Assembly (NCBI RefSeq): GCF_000003815.2
Contig: NC_049997.1
Coordinates: forward strand, 1,920,829 to 1,984,828
Direction: 5' to 3'
DNA length: 64,000 bases
Source: Branchiostoma floridae
Lineage: Eukaryota > Chordata > Leptocardii > Amphioxiformes > Branchiostomatidae
The translations under genes were made by a program, and so were the position numbers. The notes under the pieces are model-generated. The model saw only the letters and a list, made by a program, of their open reading frames with translations, made no database searches and was not told the DNA's origin. Below are positions 44,826 through 54,931 of this stretch, in pieces. Numbering within the stretch: position 1 is the first letter of the stretch; every line of letters starts with the position of its first letter.

Positions 44826-44975
44826 GGGCTAGCCTAACAGTATATGATACGTCCGATTGGCAAAATTGTCCGGAATTCTACAGGAATTTTTCCGCTCCTA
44901 TGTAGTTGCAGCATCCATTTGGAGTGGAATAATTTGGGTTCACAGATTGTCATGGTATCTGGCATGCAGATAGTT
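44826..44975. repeat. GCCTAACAGTATATGATACG module, copy 1
   Basis: AGCCTAACAGTATATGATAC, then GATTGGCAAAATT, ACAGGAATTTTTCCGC and GTAGTTGCAGCATCC are matched in order at 46612-46775 and 52182-52290. These may be heads of the modular repeat families. Confidence 0.5.
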
Positions 44976-44986
44976 TTTGTCATGGA

Positions 44987-46440
44987 CCACCCCATGAAAC
45001 TCCTTCAGCTTTTCCCCCTACCCGTTCACCTTTTCCCCCGGACTTCCCCTTAACCCCCGCTGTACTTCATCTGTGCCCCCGTCGTTCTTCTTTTCCCCCG
45101 GTGTAATTCCGCTTTTCCCCCGCCCTTCCGCTTGTCCCCCAATGGCCGCCGTCAACCCGAATTGCATGTAGTCGACACGAAAATCGTTCGGAGGTAACAA
45201 TAACGGCTGCGCCACAAAACAGGAAATAGCCTATGCTATGGGAAACATTCCTGGCCACCTCTCTGCCCAGTGGCGTTGTACAAATCGCGCCCAATCTTGA
45301 GAACACTTCTGCAAACTGTGGTGAGAAGCGGTCTGCAGAGAAGCAGAGATCCCGCGTAGCCCGGAAGTGACAATCGTCTTGATTTGTACCCGTTTCAGCA
45401 CGCAGAGAGCTTTCAATATTGAAGGTTGATGAAACGTCAAGTCAACTTAAACTATCCGGTCTTACAATTAACGTTACAAACAGTGACAACTATTGCCAGT
45501 TCATTGAAATAAGAAACAACAGGTATTAAACAGCAGTCTGGGCGACTGTCTCTGTTCAGGATAATATAGTGTCTGTTCACATGGGCCTTTGTGGGCCTGT
45601 CCACAGGGGTATACTAATGGAGGGTGGTGTGAGATAAAGGGCTAGTGGACCCAGCCATAGTGGAATTATGTTTTACTGCAATGTGTGGCGATTTGATAAG
45701 ATTGTAGCACAAACATACTCTCCAAGCAGAGGTTAGGCTCCGGCTGTGTTTTGTTTGTTGTTTTATTTTTTTAGGCGTCTTTATCGAGCTTTCCATTTTG
45801 TGACCTAACACGAGACAAAATAGAGGGCCTGATGAAATAAAAAAATTAAAGCACCTAAAAAAAGTAATAAAAAACAGCCGGCGCCTAACCTCTGCTTGGA
45901 GAATTGCACAAACAATAGCAGGTATTCTATTATCAGTTCAGTCACCCTCACACCTGGGTCACCACCACAAATGAGTGCAGATAGAGATCCCTACCACCAG
46001 TAGATACATATGACTCTCCCACCACAAGTGAACACAGGTAAAGATCCCCCAACACCAGTGAATAACGTTACATATGAAGATCTCGGGCCCTACAGACCGC
46101 TTCTCACCACAGTTTGCAGAAGTGTTTGCAGGGCACGATTTGTACAACGCCACTGGGCAGAGAGGTGGCCAGGAATGTTTCCCATAGCATAGGCTATTTC
46201 CTGTTTCGTGGCGCAGCCGTTATTGTTACTTTCTGAACAATTTTCGTGTCGACTACGTGCAATTCGGGTTGACGGCGGCCATTGGGGGACAAGCGGAAGG
46301 GCGGGGGAAAAGCGGAATTACACCGGGGGAAAAGAAGAACGACGGGGGCACAGATGAAGTACAGCGGGGGTTAAGGGGAAGTCCGGGGGAAAAGGTGAAC
46401 GGGTAGGGGGAAAAGCTGAAGGAGTTTCATGGGGGTGTGG
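44987..46440. mobile_element. 1.45-kb fold-back element with 349-bp arms
   Basis: The left arm 44987-45335 is inverted at 46093-46440 with scattered differences. Each arm has a purine/pyrimidine-asymmetric tract (CTTTTCCCCC repeats left, GGGGGAAAAG repeats right) and a segment with GGCGGCCATTGGGGGACAAG. The 757-bp spacer contains the hAT-like MITE 45716-45906. No transposase was seen. Confidence 0.8.
45716..45906. mobile_element. 191-bp hAT-like MITE with target duplication
   Basis: TACTCTCCAAGCAGAGGTTA GGCTCCGGCTG at the left and its inverted counterpart at the right form about 30-bp termini. GCACAAACA occurs at 45707-45715 and 45906-45914, so the duplication is 8 or 9 bp depending on where the terminus is drawn. 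It shares subterminal sequence with 5256-6364. Confidence 0.85.
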
Positions 46441-46777
46441 ACTGTGAGCGAGCGAGTGAGCGAGCTTAGGAGATGCCTTACATAATCAAATTTTATCATA
46501 CAAATCAGGGGCTAATTTGCATAGATAATGAGGACAGTTTATAAGCCTACTTCATTTCATAATAGCAGATACTCAAACATAAGACACATGTAGCTAACAA
46601 AGAGACAAATATTAGCCTAACTGAGTAGTGTACTAGTATGTCTGATTGGTAAAAATTCAAGGAATTTACAGCAAGTCTTCCGCGTGTGCGCAATTGCATC
46701 ATCCCTTTGGAGGGTAATAACACGGGAAGGGTTGACAGATCGTCATGATTTTTGTATTTTGTATTTTTGATTTAGAT
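46441..46777. repeat. Octamer-like and GCCTAAC modules, copy 2
   Basis: Bases 46495-46535 carry a decayed octamer palindrome (ATACAAATCAGGGGCTAATT TGCATAG). Bases 46612-46775 match the GCCTAAC module of 44826 and end in GTTGACAGATCGTCATGATT. Confidence 0.5.
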
Positions 46778-47632
46778 AAGGCCATATTGATTTGATTATA
46801 TGGATGACATCTGCGCTCGTACCAATTTTCGTCCATTTCCAAAAAAAGTTTTCGATCACACAATAAATTGTGCAAAGCAGCTGTAAAATGAGCACAAATA
46901 TTCCGTCGATTGAAAAAAGTATCAGAAAACAGATAACTAAAGACATAGAATGCCAAAATAAATCTAAAGTCAAAGAATAAGATGTGAAAGGACAGAAAGA
47001 AAAAAATCTATTGCTGGTAGGGGGAGGTACATGTACAGAAAATTCAGGTCCAGAGGATCATTTCCAGGTCCGGACCTGAACCTGGACCTTATTGTGGAAA
47101 CTTTAGAACTGGCAATACTCAAAACAATGGTAATTGGTCAATTTTGCTACAAAGGAATCTGTTTGGTGAATTATTGGACTCCCACTGGTATTTTAAAATC
47201 CCGTCTCCATGTAATAAAGGCTAACTGTCTCTGTACCTTTGACTGTAGAAACTTGATACAATTGACTATAAACTCTACTTGACTTCGCTCTTGTTGTCTT
47301 CTTGGCCCCCGGTAAGACCCCAAATGCCTGCCGACATAGTGTGTCCGTTTTATAATCGGCGAAACTTGTTCCTCTAATTTTTTGTCAGGTCTATTTTTTC
47401 GGATTGGTCCAAGACAAAAACATGTTTTGCACCCGTACGATGTATCGGTCCCTACACCTAACTGTTGGTATACCATACTAGTATGTGTGTTCAGTCCTAT
47501 GTTCAACCTTCTTGGCCACTTTGATTTCATACTGAATGCAACTTTTTTGGGGCCAAACTTTTATTTATTCGCTCGCTCGCGGAGTTCCCAAAGGATGTCA
47601 TCCATATTATAAATCAAATCAACATGGCCTAA
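46778..47632. mobile_element. AAGGCCATGTTGATTTGATT inverted-repeat element, copy 2
   Basis: It starts TAAGGCCATATTGATTTGAT TATATGGATGACAT and ends with the complement at 47632 (ATGTCATCCATATTATAAAT CAAATCAACATGGCC). At 855 bp it is longer than copy 1 (540 bp). An internal palindromic stretch of GGTCC/GGACC motifs (47045-47090) is shared with 54565-54640. No coding capacity. Confidence 0.75.
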
Positions 47633-47911
47633 CTTGGGGAATGCCTTCTATAATCAAGTTCTATTAATGCAAGCCAGGATCTAGGTTGCACAATTAATTA
47701 ATCCGCAGCATTTCATAACAGGACAGTCAAACGTATTACATTTGTAACTGAAAAAAGAGATATTTATAGATATTAAATATGCAAATTGCTACCTAGCTTC
47801 GCACATGTCAATATTGACGTTTACAGAAAGTAATATTGTTTTCTTTGTACAACCTTTTTTACGTATAATATACGACTCCTGCAATACAGATCATTATTGC
47901 CGACTTGTTGC
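47633..47911. repeat. Partial tandem duplicate preceding the 1.1-kb repeat
   Basis: Bases 47829-47905 (TTGTACAACC...ACGTATAATATACG...TCATTATTGCC) repeat, with divergence, the inside of the 1.1-kb repeat at 48086-48150, so a second unit is partly present in tandem. Confidence 0.55.
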
Positions 47912-49022
47912 TTGCAACAATGATGATGTAACATTCTTTGTTTCACAATGCAGTCCACTACATTGTGTATCCCATATGTCTAATGTACAATCCCTATAAA
48001 CAATCTCATCAATGACTACAAGTTACTGTGAAAAACAAACCCTGCTTTGTTCAACAATGTATTGTACCGGTAGTAACTGTTACATGTACAACCCTTTTAA
48101 AACGTATAATATACGCCCCTGTATACAATATCATCATTGCCCTTATTCTTGGTCTACAGATTATCAAATCTTATGGGAAACATGTACACCCCATCATGTA
48201 TAATGTACTGTCCCTATAGTACCATTTTCAAGGCCGCAACTATGACTTTTGGGATCACTTCCTGTGGGGACGGGGTAAGTCCATGCACAACTGCATCCCA
48301 CCCTGGCATCGGCATGACGTAATCACCTAAATATAGGACTATTGCGCAATACCCACTGTAAAACCCATTTTCCACGTACAAACATCCCCTGCAAAACCGT
48401 CAGAAGCCACTAGACGAAAAAACACCTCGTACGTTTCATCTCCTTCTCAAGAACTACCCACATACCAAAAATCAGATCAATCTGTCATGGTCTTACGCAG
48501 CTGGACTGTTCACAGACACGCCCTATATAAGGTTTCTACACATACCTATTGTATCATGCAAATTACCACCTAATTTGCATAACAAGTATACAATTATGTA
48601 CATCATTACGTAAGCTGTCTGCATACCTACAGTCATTAACATCCATCAACCCCTTCTTGCATTATTCATTCTCAAAACCTAAAACAAGAATTACTTTCAA
48701 CGCCCCTGCGAAACCCCTAGGTGGCCAAAACTTACACACCTTACTATGCTTTTACACAGCTACCTACCACTTACAAATCATCACCCAAACAAGTCCCAAA
48801 CAAAAAATAGCAAAACCGGAAGTTCCGCTGCAGTACCATAACACGCCGCTAGAGCGCACTGCCGTAACGCAATTCCTGCCATTCCTTCGTCATGTCTAAT
48901 GCTACCCACATACCAAATATCAAAACCATCCATCCACGCGTTCCCTAGTTATCAGGCTGACAAACGACCCCCTGACATCAAAACAGCACTGACTACAAAC
49001 CCTTCGTTTCACGAAGGGAATA
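47912..49022 (+). repeat. 1.1-kb dispersed repeat, copy 2
   Basis: This is the inverted partner of 18229-19345, about 29 kb away. The order GTTTCACAATGCAGTCCACT, ACGTATAATATACGCCCCTG, CACTTCCTGTGGGGACGGGG, TTTTCCACGTACAAACATCC, the octamer palindrome (48556-48585) and CCATCCACGCGTTCCCTAGT is preserved. Differences are scattered substitutions and a few indels. Confidence 0.78.
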
Positions 49023-49300
49023 ACACCGTTTGATAGCGGGTTCCTTTCAGCACTGGTAACTGTTACACTTAAATTAATGCTGAAGTAGTCGTCTGAGCAC
49101 CTAAAGTGCATGTTTTAGCAGATTTGGGCGATTTGTCAATGCCAAATTGGAAAAAAAAACGTAAATTCCATCGTCAGTGTAGGAGGGACCGTAGCCTGAG
49201 TGTATCACTGCATTTTCTTCTAATTCATGAATGTACACATGTATAAACAATGTTCCCAGAGCGTCACACAAGGTCGTTGCTCCCACATACACTGCATATT

Positions 49301-50277
49301 TACCTTCGCCAAGAAGGTTATATTTTGGGTAGCGTGTGTTTGTATGTATGTATGTGTGTAGAACACTGGCATAACTGGAGAACGCCTGGATGGATTGTAT
49401 TGATATTTAGTATGTGGGTAGATCTTGATCCCAATGATCTTCGGACACGAAGAAGCAGCCATCATCATCATCATCATCATCATCAGATCTTGATAACACC
49501 TGGAAACGATTAGGTTTTGGGCCCCCTAGGGGCTTGTTACGGTACTGCAGCGGAACTTCCGGGTTTGATATCTCATATTCTGGATATGCTGTGGTCATGA
49601 TTTTTAAGTGGTAGATAGCTTGTGGTATCGAGAGTAAGTGGTATAGATTTGGGCACCCTAGCGGCTTGTGTTGGAACTGCAGGGCAGGTTTAGTTTCAGA
49701 CTTTGAAAGGGAATAACTCAAGAAGGGATTGACGGATTGTCATGATTTTTGGTATGTAGATAGCTGAAGTGATGCTTCATATAATTACATATTAAATATG
49801 CAAATTATAACCTTATTTGCATAATTAATTAGAAAATCATCTTAACAGGCTCAGTTCAATTATAGGACCATTTCAACATGTGGCATTTGTAAATGAGAAA
49901 AAAAAGGATATTTATATATATTTATTATGCAAAATAAAGACCTAATTTGCATAGTTAATGAGAAAATGCTATAATGTCATTGTGGTAACTGACAGGAACT
50001 TTCGTACTTGTAGCATTTGGAAGTTATGTACAGGTGAACATCGTCAAACATTAATTATGTAAATGAGGTCCTCATTTGCATAAATTATCAGAAAATGCGA
50101 TTAAGCCTTATTTCTTAACATAGATTGTGTACGCCTGTTTGGTAAAGGAGATGACCAACTAATATAATTTATGCAAATGAATACCTAATTTGCATAATTA
50201 ACGATAAACAGAATCAATACAGCAGTTGTAAAGGGTAGAATCATTTGGCGAAGGTATGGGGTCGTGGAACTCTAGTA
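49301..50277 (+). mobile_element. Octamer-palindrome element, copy 2
   Basis: It runs from TACCTTCGCCAAGAAGGTTA to GGTCGTGGAACTCTAGT. Palindromes of ATGCAAAT/ATTTGCAT lie at about 49795-49825, 49925-49955, 50050-50085 and 50167-50200. An (ATC)n run at 49461-49485 sits in a 55-bp insertion flanked by AGATCTTGAT repeats that copy 3 lacks. Confidence 0.78.
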
Positions 50278-50284
50278 TTAGAGT

Positions 50285-50630
50285 CTATCTAAATTACAAT
50301 ATTTGCATAGTCTTTGTTCCAGAGGGGTGTGGGTATGTCTTTCTGTTTCAATATGAAGTTTATTACAGCTGTTTGATAGAGTCTCCACTTGCATGGGGTA
50401 TCTCCCTAACCATGACCTCGGCACGCGTAATGTTTGTGTACAAAATTTTATGTAAATAGATTTAATTGGACAGGAATTGGAAGTTTTAAACACGCCCCAT
50501 ATTTCGGAACCATACAAAATAATGGGTTTGACGCATGTGTCAAAGAGTTTGTTTCTAATTGGAATGGGTGCATCGGCTTTGTCTTATTGATTGGTTAATC
50601 CCAAATAAAGCCTTTTAGACCTATATCTAA
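50285..50630 (-). pseudogene. LINE ORF2 fragment (RT thumb joined to zinc-knuckle start)
   Basis: On the - strand the peptide is P-I-P-I-R-N-K-L-F-D-T-C-V-K-P-I-I-L-Y-G, S-E-I-W-G-V and I-K-F-C-T-Q-T-L-R, typical of the RT C-terminal region. After a deletion it continues L-H-I-E-T-E-R-H-T-H-T-P-L-E-Q and L-C-K-Y-C, the start of the zinc-knuckle tail. The sequence breaks off beside the end of the octamer element (50277), which may have been inserted into it. Confidence 0.75.
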
Positions 50631-51109
50631 GCATTATAGAGCAGTTACCACTAATACAAATCTGCATAGGCGATAATGTAAAAGTTAGCAAGTTCAGGGT
50701 GTCATAATCTCATCCGTGAACATTCCAGGTGATAAGAATTACTCACCCCACACAGCAGCCCGCTATCTCAAGTGTCCAAAAGTCTAATTTTTAAACTTTC
50801 TGACCAGCGCAAATATTCCACCTTTCAATTCTGCCGCCATCTTGCTTTTTCATGACGTCATTTTAGGGACTTAGCACTTCAAATTAGGGGTCAGCACAGG
50901 CCGAAAAGATGGACCAAAACCTAGTTTTTTGGCCGAAGCTGAACATCTGCAACATACACTGTCTCACCAATATGAAATGTTACTTACATTTTCCTGCTAA
51001 AAGTCGAAAATAGGCTAAAATACTGTATGGACTCGTTTTGGGCCTTCTGCGTCTGCGTCAATTAGGGTCATTGCCCTATAGGAATGGAAAGTGGGTCACG
51101 TGTACTGGA
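50631..51109. promoter_or_regulatory. Intron stretch with adjacent YY1-type and CRE motifs
   Basis: GCCGCCATCTTG at 50833-50844 is the classic YY1 core, and TGACGTCA at 50853-50860 is a perfect cAMP-response palindrome 8 bases later. The combination is common in promoters and enhancers of housekeeping genes. No transcript can be inferred, and the surrounding sequence shows no gene. Confidence 0.35.
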
Positions 51110-51232
51110 AGAGTCCAATCTGGTCGTCCTTGTTTGGGGGTCTCCCATCCAAGAACTGACTGGACCCCATGTTGCTTAACTTGCGAGATAAAAGGATCGG
51201 ATACCAACGTGCCACGTGGCGGTACCTGAGGT
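51110..51232 (-). pseudogene. 5S rRNA-derived sequence (pseudogene or 5S-SINE head)
   Basis: On the - strand, AAGTTAAGCAACATGGGG (about 51165-51182) matches the 5S internal A-box region, and TTGGATGGGAGACC (51140-51153) is a perfect match to the C-box region, at the right spacing of about 17-20 bases. Similarity fades after GGGAGACCCCCAAACAAGG, and the 5' part (before ATCTCGCAAG) is weakly 5S-like. It is therefore a diverged gene copy or the promoter head of a 5S-derived SINE (SINE3 type). I cannot tell which without other copies. Confidence 0.75.
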
Positions 51233-51439
51233 AGTTGGGCTTTTAGATATACTGTAACTTTACCTCAAAAAGTGTACTGCCAACTCAGTTATTGCCTCCA
51301 AGTACAGCAGGGACACGCACTTGGGGCAGATATGCAAAGATAAGGTTGTTGTGTGTTGAGGCAAAAACCCCTACTTGTAAGTGTGTGGAATGGTAGGACC
51401 CAGAGGGTGTTAGAGAGAGAGAGAGGGGACGGCAGGAGG
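51233..51439. other. Short unassigned stretch before the LINE 3' part
   Basis: It contains a GAGAGAGAGAGAG run at 51411-51424. It may belong to the LINE downstream, but no peptide similarity was found. Confidence 0.35.
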
Positions 51440-52080
51440 GAGTCTACTTCCGCGCAGACTGAGGATAAAACTGATTCAGGCCCTTGTACTGACACATCTA
51501 GACTACTGCAGTTCGGTGTGGGCGAGTACGTCTAGGAAGAACATAAACCGGCTACAGGTCGTGCAGAACAGAGCGGCCAGGATCGCCCTTGGTTGCCACA
51601 GGTACACAAGCAGGGACGCTTTGCTGCAGACGCTAGGATGGCTGTCCGTGAAAGACAGAATCCAGCAGAAAAGTGTAGAGACTTTTCGTAAGACAATGCA
51701 AAACAAACAACCAGTCTCTCTGTATAAACAGGTCAAAATGCAGTCCCATGGATATCAAACACGTTCATCAAAATCCCAAACTATCAGACTACCAAAGCCC
51801 AGAACAAACGCTCAAAAGAAAAGGTTCTTGTACAGAATGTCCAGCACATGGAATGGTTTGCAATAGATAATTGGTCCCATTGTATATATATATAAGCTCA
51901 GGTAGTCATTAAGTTATCTTTTATCAAGTGTGAATTTTATGTACATTGTATAGATTGTATGTGTTCCTGTGTATCAAGTTTTTGTCCTGTTATTTTCTTG
52001 ATAAAGACCACAGGAAGAGTAGCTTCAATGTAATCCATTGTATGCTAATTGTGGATCTTAATAAAGTCAAGTCAAGTCTC
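51440..52080 (+). pseudogene. CR1/Jockey-type LINE 3' end (RT C-terminus and 3' UTR)
   Basis: From about 51470 the frame reads L-I-Q-A-L-V-L-T-H-L-D-Y-C-S-S-V-W-A and then N-R-L-Q-V-V-Q-N-R-A-A-R-I-A-L-G, D-A-L-L-Q-T-L-G-W-L-S-V-K-D-R, ending with R-M-S-S-T-W-N-G-L-Q and a stop at 51864-51866. This is the usual end of CR1/Jockey ORF2. The 3' UTR ends AATAAAGTCAAGTCAAGTC, a short tandem-repeat tail. It is 5'-truncated; the reading frame through the retained part is intact. Confidence 0.85.
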
Positions 52081-52181
52081 GGAGGAACTGCTGTGAGGCC
52101 AGGATGTGAATGAAAGGTGGAAACTAGGTTATCAGTAAAGCATACCGTTACAAAACCGGTTTTTGGTGACGCCTGATGGGC

Positions 52182-52290
52182 GAGCCTAATAGTATAGTGT
52201 GCGACCGTTTGCAAAGAATTCCAAAAACTGTACAGGAATATCAGGAATTTTTTTTCGGCGCTTGCGTAGTTGCATCATGCAGGACTGAAC
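52182..52290. repeat. GCCTAAC module, copy 3
   Basis: GAGCCTAATAGTATAGTGTG, ACAGGAATATCAGGAATTTT and GCGTAGTTGCATCATGCAGG match copies at 44826 and 46612. Confidence 0.5.
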
Positions 52291-52701
52291 CATTACCACC
52301 ATGGGTAAGCTTTCCAGTCGCAGGCCACATACCGATATACATGTGCACAGTAGTGTTTTCCGTATTCGCGCAAGGCGATTTTTGACTGATCTCCGTGCAA
52401 AATTGAGAAAAGCCTAGGACTTCAGACGTACCAGAATTGTAGTCTGTAGTATGGTGGTCATGGAAATGTTAACATTTGAAAGAGGGGATAAAAGATTGTT
52501 GAAATATGTTCCTCGGAAAATGACCTGTGAGTCGTAGAAATCACTTCCGGGTTCGTTCGTGGTTTGTGTCCAGGAGTTTGGAAAGTTTGGTGGCCTTCTT
52601 CACCCTTGATATCTTTGTTTCAAAAATGCAAACTGATGTGTGAAACAAGCATTGTATAACATGTGGGGGGTTGTGAAATAGCGATGTGATAGTTACATTT
52701 G

Positions 52702-53610
52702 TACCTTCGTCAAGAATGTTATATTTTGGGTAGCGTTTGTGTGTGTGTTTGTAGAAGACCACCATAACTCAAGAACGCCTACATGTAGATGGATTGTATT
52801 GATATTCAGTATGTGGGTAGGTCTTGTTGAGACCTGGAAACGATTAGATTTTGGGTCCCCTAGCGGCATGTAACGGTACTGCAGCGGAACTTCCTGGTTT
52901 GATATCTCGAGCTCAGGACATGCTGCGGCTATGAATTTTAAGTGGTAGACAGCTCTAGATGCCGCGAGTAAGTGGTATAGGTTTGGGCCCCCTAGCTGCT
53001 TGTTTTGGAACTGCAGGACAGGTTTAGTGTCAGACTTTGAAAGGGAATAACACAAGAAGAGGTTGACGGATTGTTATGATTTTTGGTATGTGGATAGGTA
53101 ACGTGATGCTTCTTATAATTACATATCAATTATGCAGATTGGAAGCTCATTTGCATAATTAATTGGGAAATTGTCTAAACATGCTCAGTTCGATTATAGG
53201 ACCATTACAACATGTGACCTTTGTAACTGAGAAAGAGAAGAATATTAATAGATACATATTATGCAAAATAAAGACCTAATTTGCATGATTAATGAGAAAA
53301 TGCTATATTGTCATTGTGGTATATGACGGGAACTTCTTACTTGTAGCATTTGGAATTTATGTACAGGTGAACTTCGTTGAACATTACTTATGCAAATGAG
53401 GTCCTAATTTGCATAAATTATCAGAAAAAGTGACAAAAGCCTCCTTTCTTAACATATATTGCACACGTCTGTTTGGTGGAGGAGATGATCAAGTTATTTA
53501 AATTATGCAAATGAGAGCCTTATTTGCATAATTAACGACAAACAGAATTAATACAGCAGTTGTAAAAGATCGAATCATTTGGCAAAGGTATCGGGTCGTG
53601 GAACTCTAGT
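52702..53610 (+). mobile_element. Octamer-palindrome element, copy 3
   Basis: Same ends and interior order as 49301-50277, without the ATC insertion. Palindromes lie at about 53130-53162, 53258-53290, 53388-53420 and 53503-53535. The copy at 53611-54095 continues in related, more decayed units. Confidence 0.78.
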
Positions 53611-54100
53611 TCAACATGTGTGACTTGCTCTATGTGGTGCGCCGCATCCGGACCATAAAAAACGGCCGTATCTAGAGGCGTACAGATTGTACGTGCGCGT
53701 AAGACTCTACATCAGTTATTAATTCATAGCCGCGTAATAGGGCACTCAGTCAAACATATAGCATATGTAATTTAGAAATAGGGAAATATTGATAGACATA
53801 AAATAATACAAATTGTTATCTAATTTGCATAATCATTGAAAAATTGTTATAATATCAAAGTTGTTAATAATGATAACTTCATTCTTGCAACATTTGGCAG
53901 CTACGATATTTGAATGTTATGAGACATATATCAAGTAAATTAGGGTCTCATTTACATAAATTATTAGAAAATACTACAATAGCTTTCTTTGCTAAGACTT
54001 TAATACTTTTAGCATATTGTTATTTAGCTAGAGAAGATGATCAACTGATATGATTTATGTAAATGAGGGTCTGATTTGTAAAATTGATGAGAAGCATTTA
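53611..54100. repeat. Older ATGCAAAT palindrome units
   Basis: Decayed units (ACAAATTGTTATCTAATTTG CATAATC near 53808; TAAATTAGGGTCTCATTTAC ATAAATTATTAG near 53935; a third near 54050-54085) recur at about 125-bp spacing, like those in the element upstream. They probably derive from an earlier insertion. Confidence 0.6.
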
Positions 54101-54807
54101 TTAGTTCACCCTTCATTCACAAGAGACCCCTTTTGACAGCAATGCTCTCTGAACATTCATCGACAGGCGAATGGAATACGTCTATCAAAGCCCATTGATA
54201 ACAACAATCCTTAATTCTTATGAACAATAAAACCGTCGCCATGGCAATAATTTTCATTGCCACACTTTTTCTTATTGGACCGGTCCAGAAAAAACGGACT
54301 GGAAAAAATTAGGTGGACCGGATGTTGGACCAATTAGAAAATTAAGAGATTGTTTTATCAGGCATTCACACGTTTTGGCGCTTGCAGGTGGAAAAAAATA
54401 ACGAGTGAAGTAGAGTAGGGTTCATAGTAATTTCTACCAAGTTTTACAGCCAATCATACAGGTGCAATTAGCATTGTAGGATTTTAAAACGCCAGTATAA
54501 GTCTAATACTCCACCAAACAGATTTCTTTCTAGTGGAATGGACCATACTTGGTCGAGTCATACTGCATCAGGTCCAGGTTCAGATCCGGACCTGGACCTG
54601 ATCCTTTGGACCTGAACCGGACCTGGATCTGAATTTTCTGTACCGGTACCCACCCCTAGTGGAAACCAATATATTAACTGGTGTGCTGAATTGTTACATA
54701 ACAACGGACCGTCTAAAAAAGGTGTCAGAAGTCATTCGTTATGACCAGGTGAGCCACCGTCTGTTTATTGAATATCTTGCCATTTTTTTTTATTGACTGC
54801 CATTCAG
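54101..54807. other. End of intron 3 with GGTCCGGACC repeat and X-box-like site
   Basis: GTCGCCATGGCAAT at 54235-54248 fits the X-box pattern GTNRCC-N2-RGYAAC except for the last base; the surroundings resemble the repeat at 23755-24294. Bases 54565-54640 are a palindromic cluster of CCAGGTCC/GGACCTGG strings shared with 47045-47090. TTTTTTTTTATTGACTGCCATTCAG at the end is the exon-4 acceptor. Confidence 0.5.
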
Positions 54808-54931
54808 GCTTGAAGACAACTATGAGATGGCAGAAGGGGTGTGTATTCCAAGAAGTGCCCTCTACATGCACTACCTGGACTTCTGTGAGAAACATGACAT
54901 CCAGCCAGTTAATGCTGCTAGTTTTGGAAAA
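54808..54931 (+). CDS. rfx4: RFX4-like exon 4 (start of RFX DNA-binding domain)
   Basis: The acceptor is CTGCCATTCAG|GCTTGAAG and the donor GGAAAA|GTGAGT. The first base completes the Trp codon from exon 3. The frame reads [20 protein letters not shown], then [21 protein letters not shown]. This is the N-terminal half of the RFX winged helix. The [12 protein letters not shown] and [10 protein letters not shown] segments match RFX4 and not RFX6 (which has E-P-A-C-A-A-T-F-G-K) or RFX1-3. It is 124 bases and ends on a codon boundary; the next exon would start with the I-I-R segment. Confidence 0.97.
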
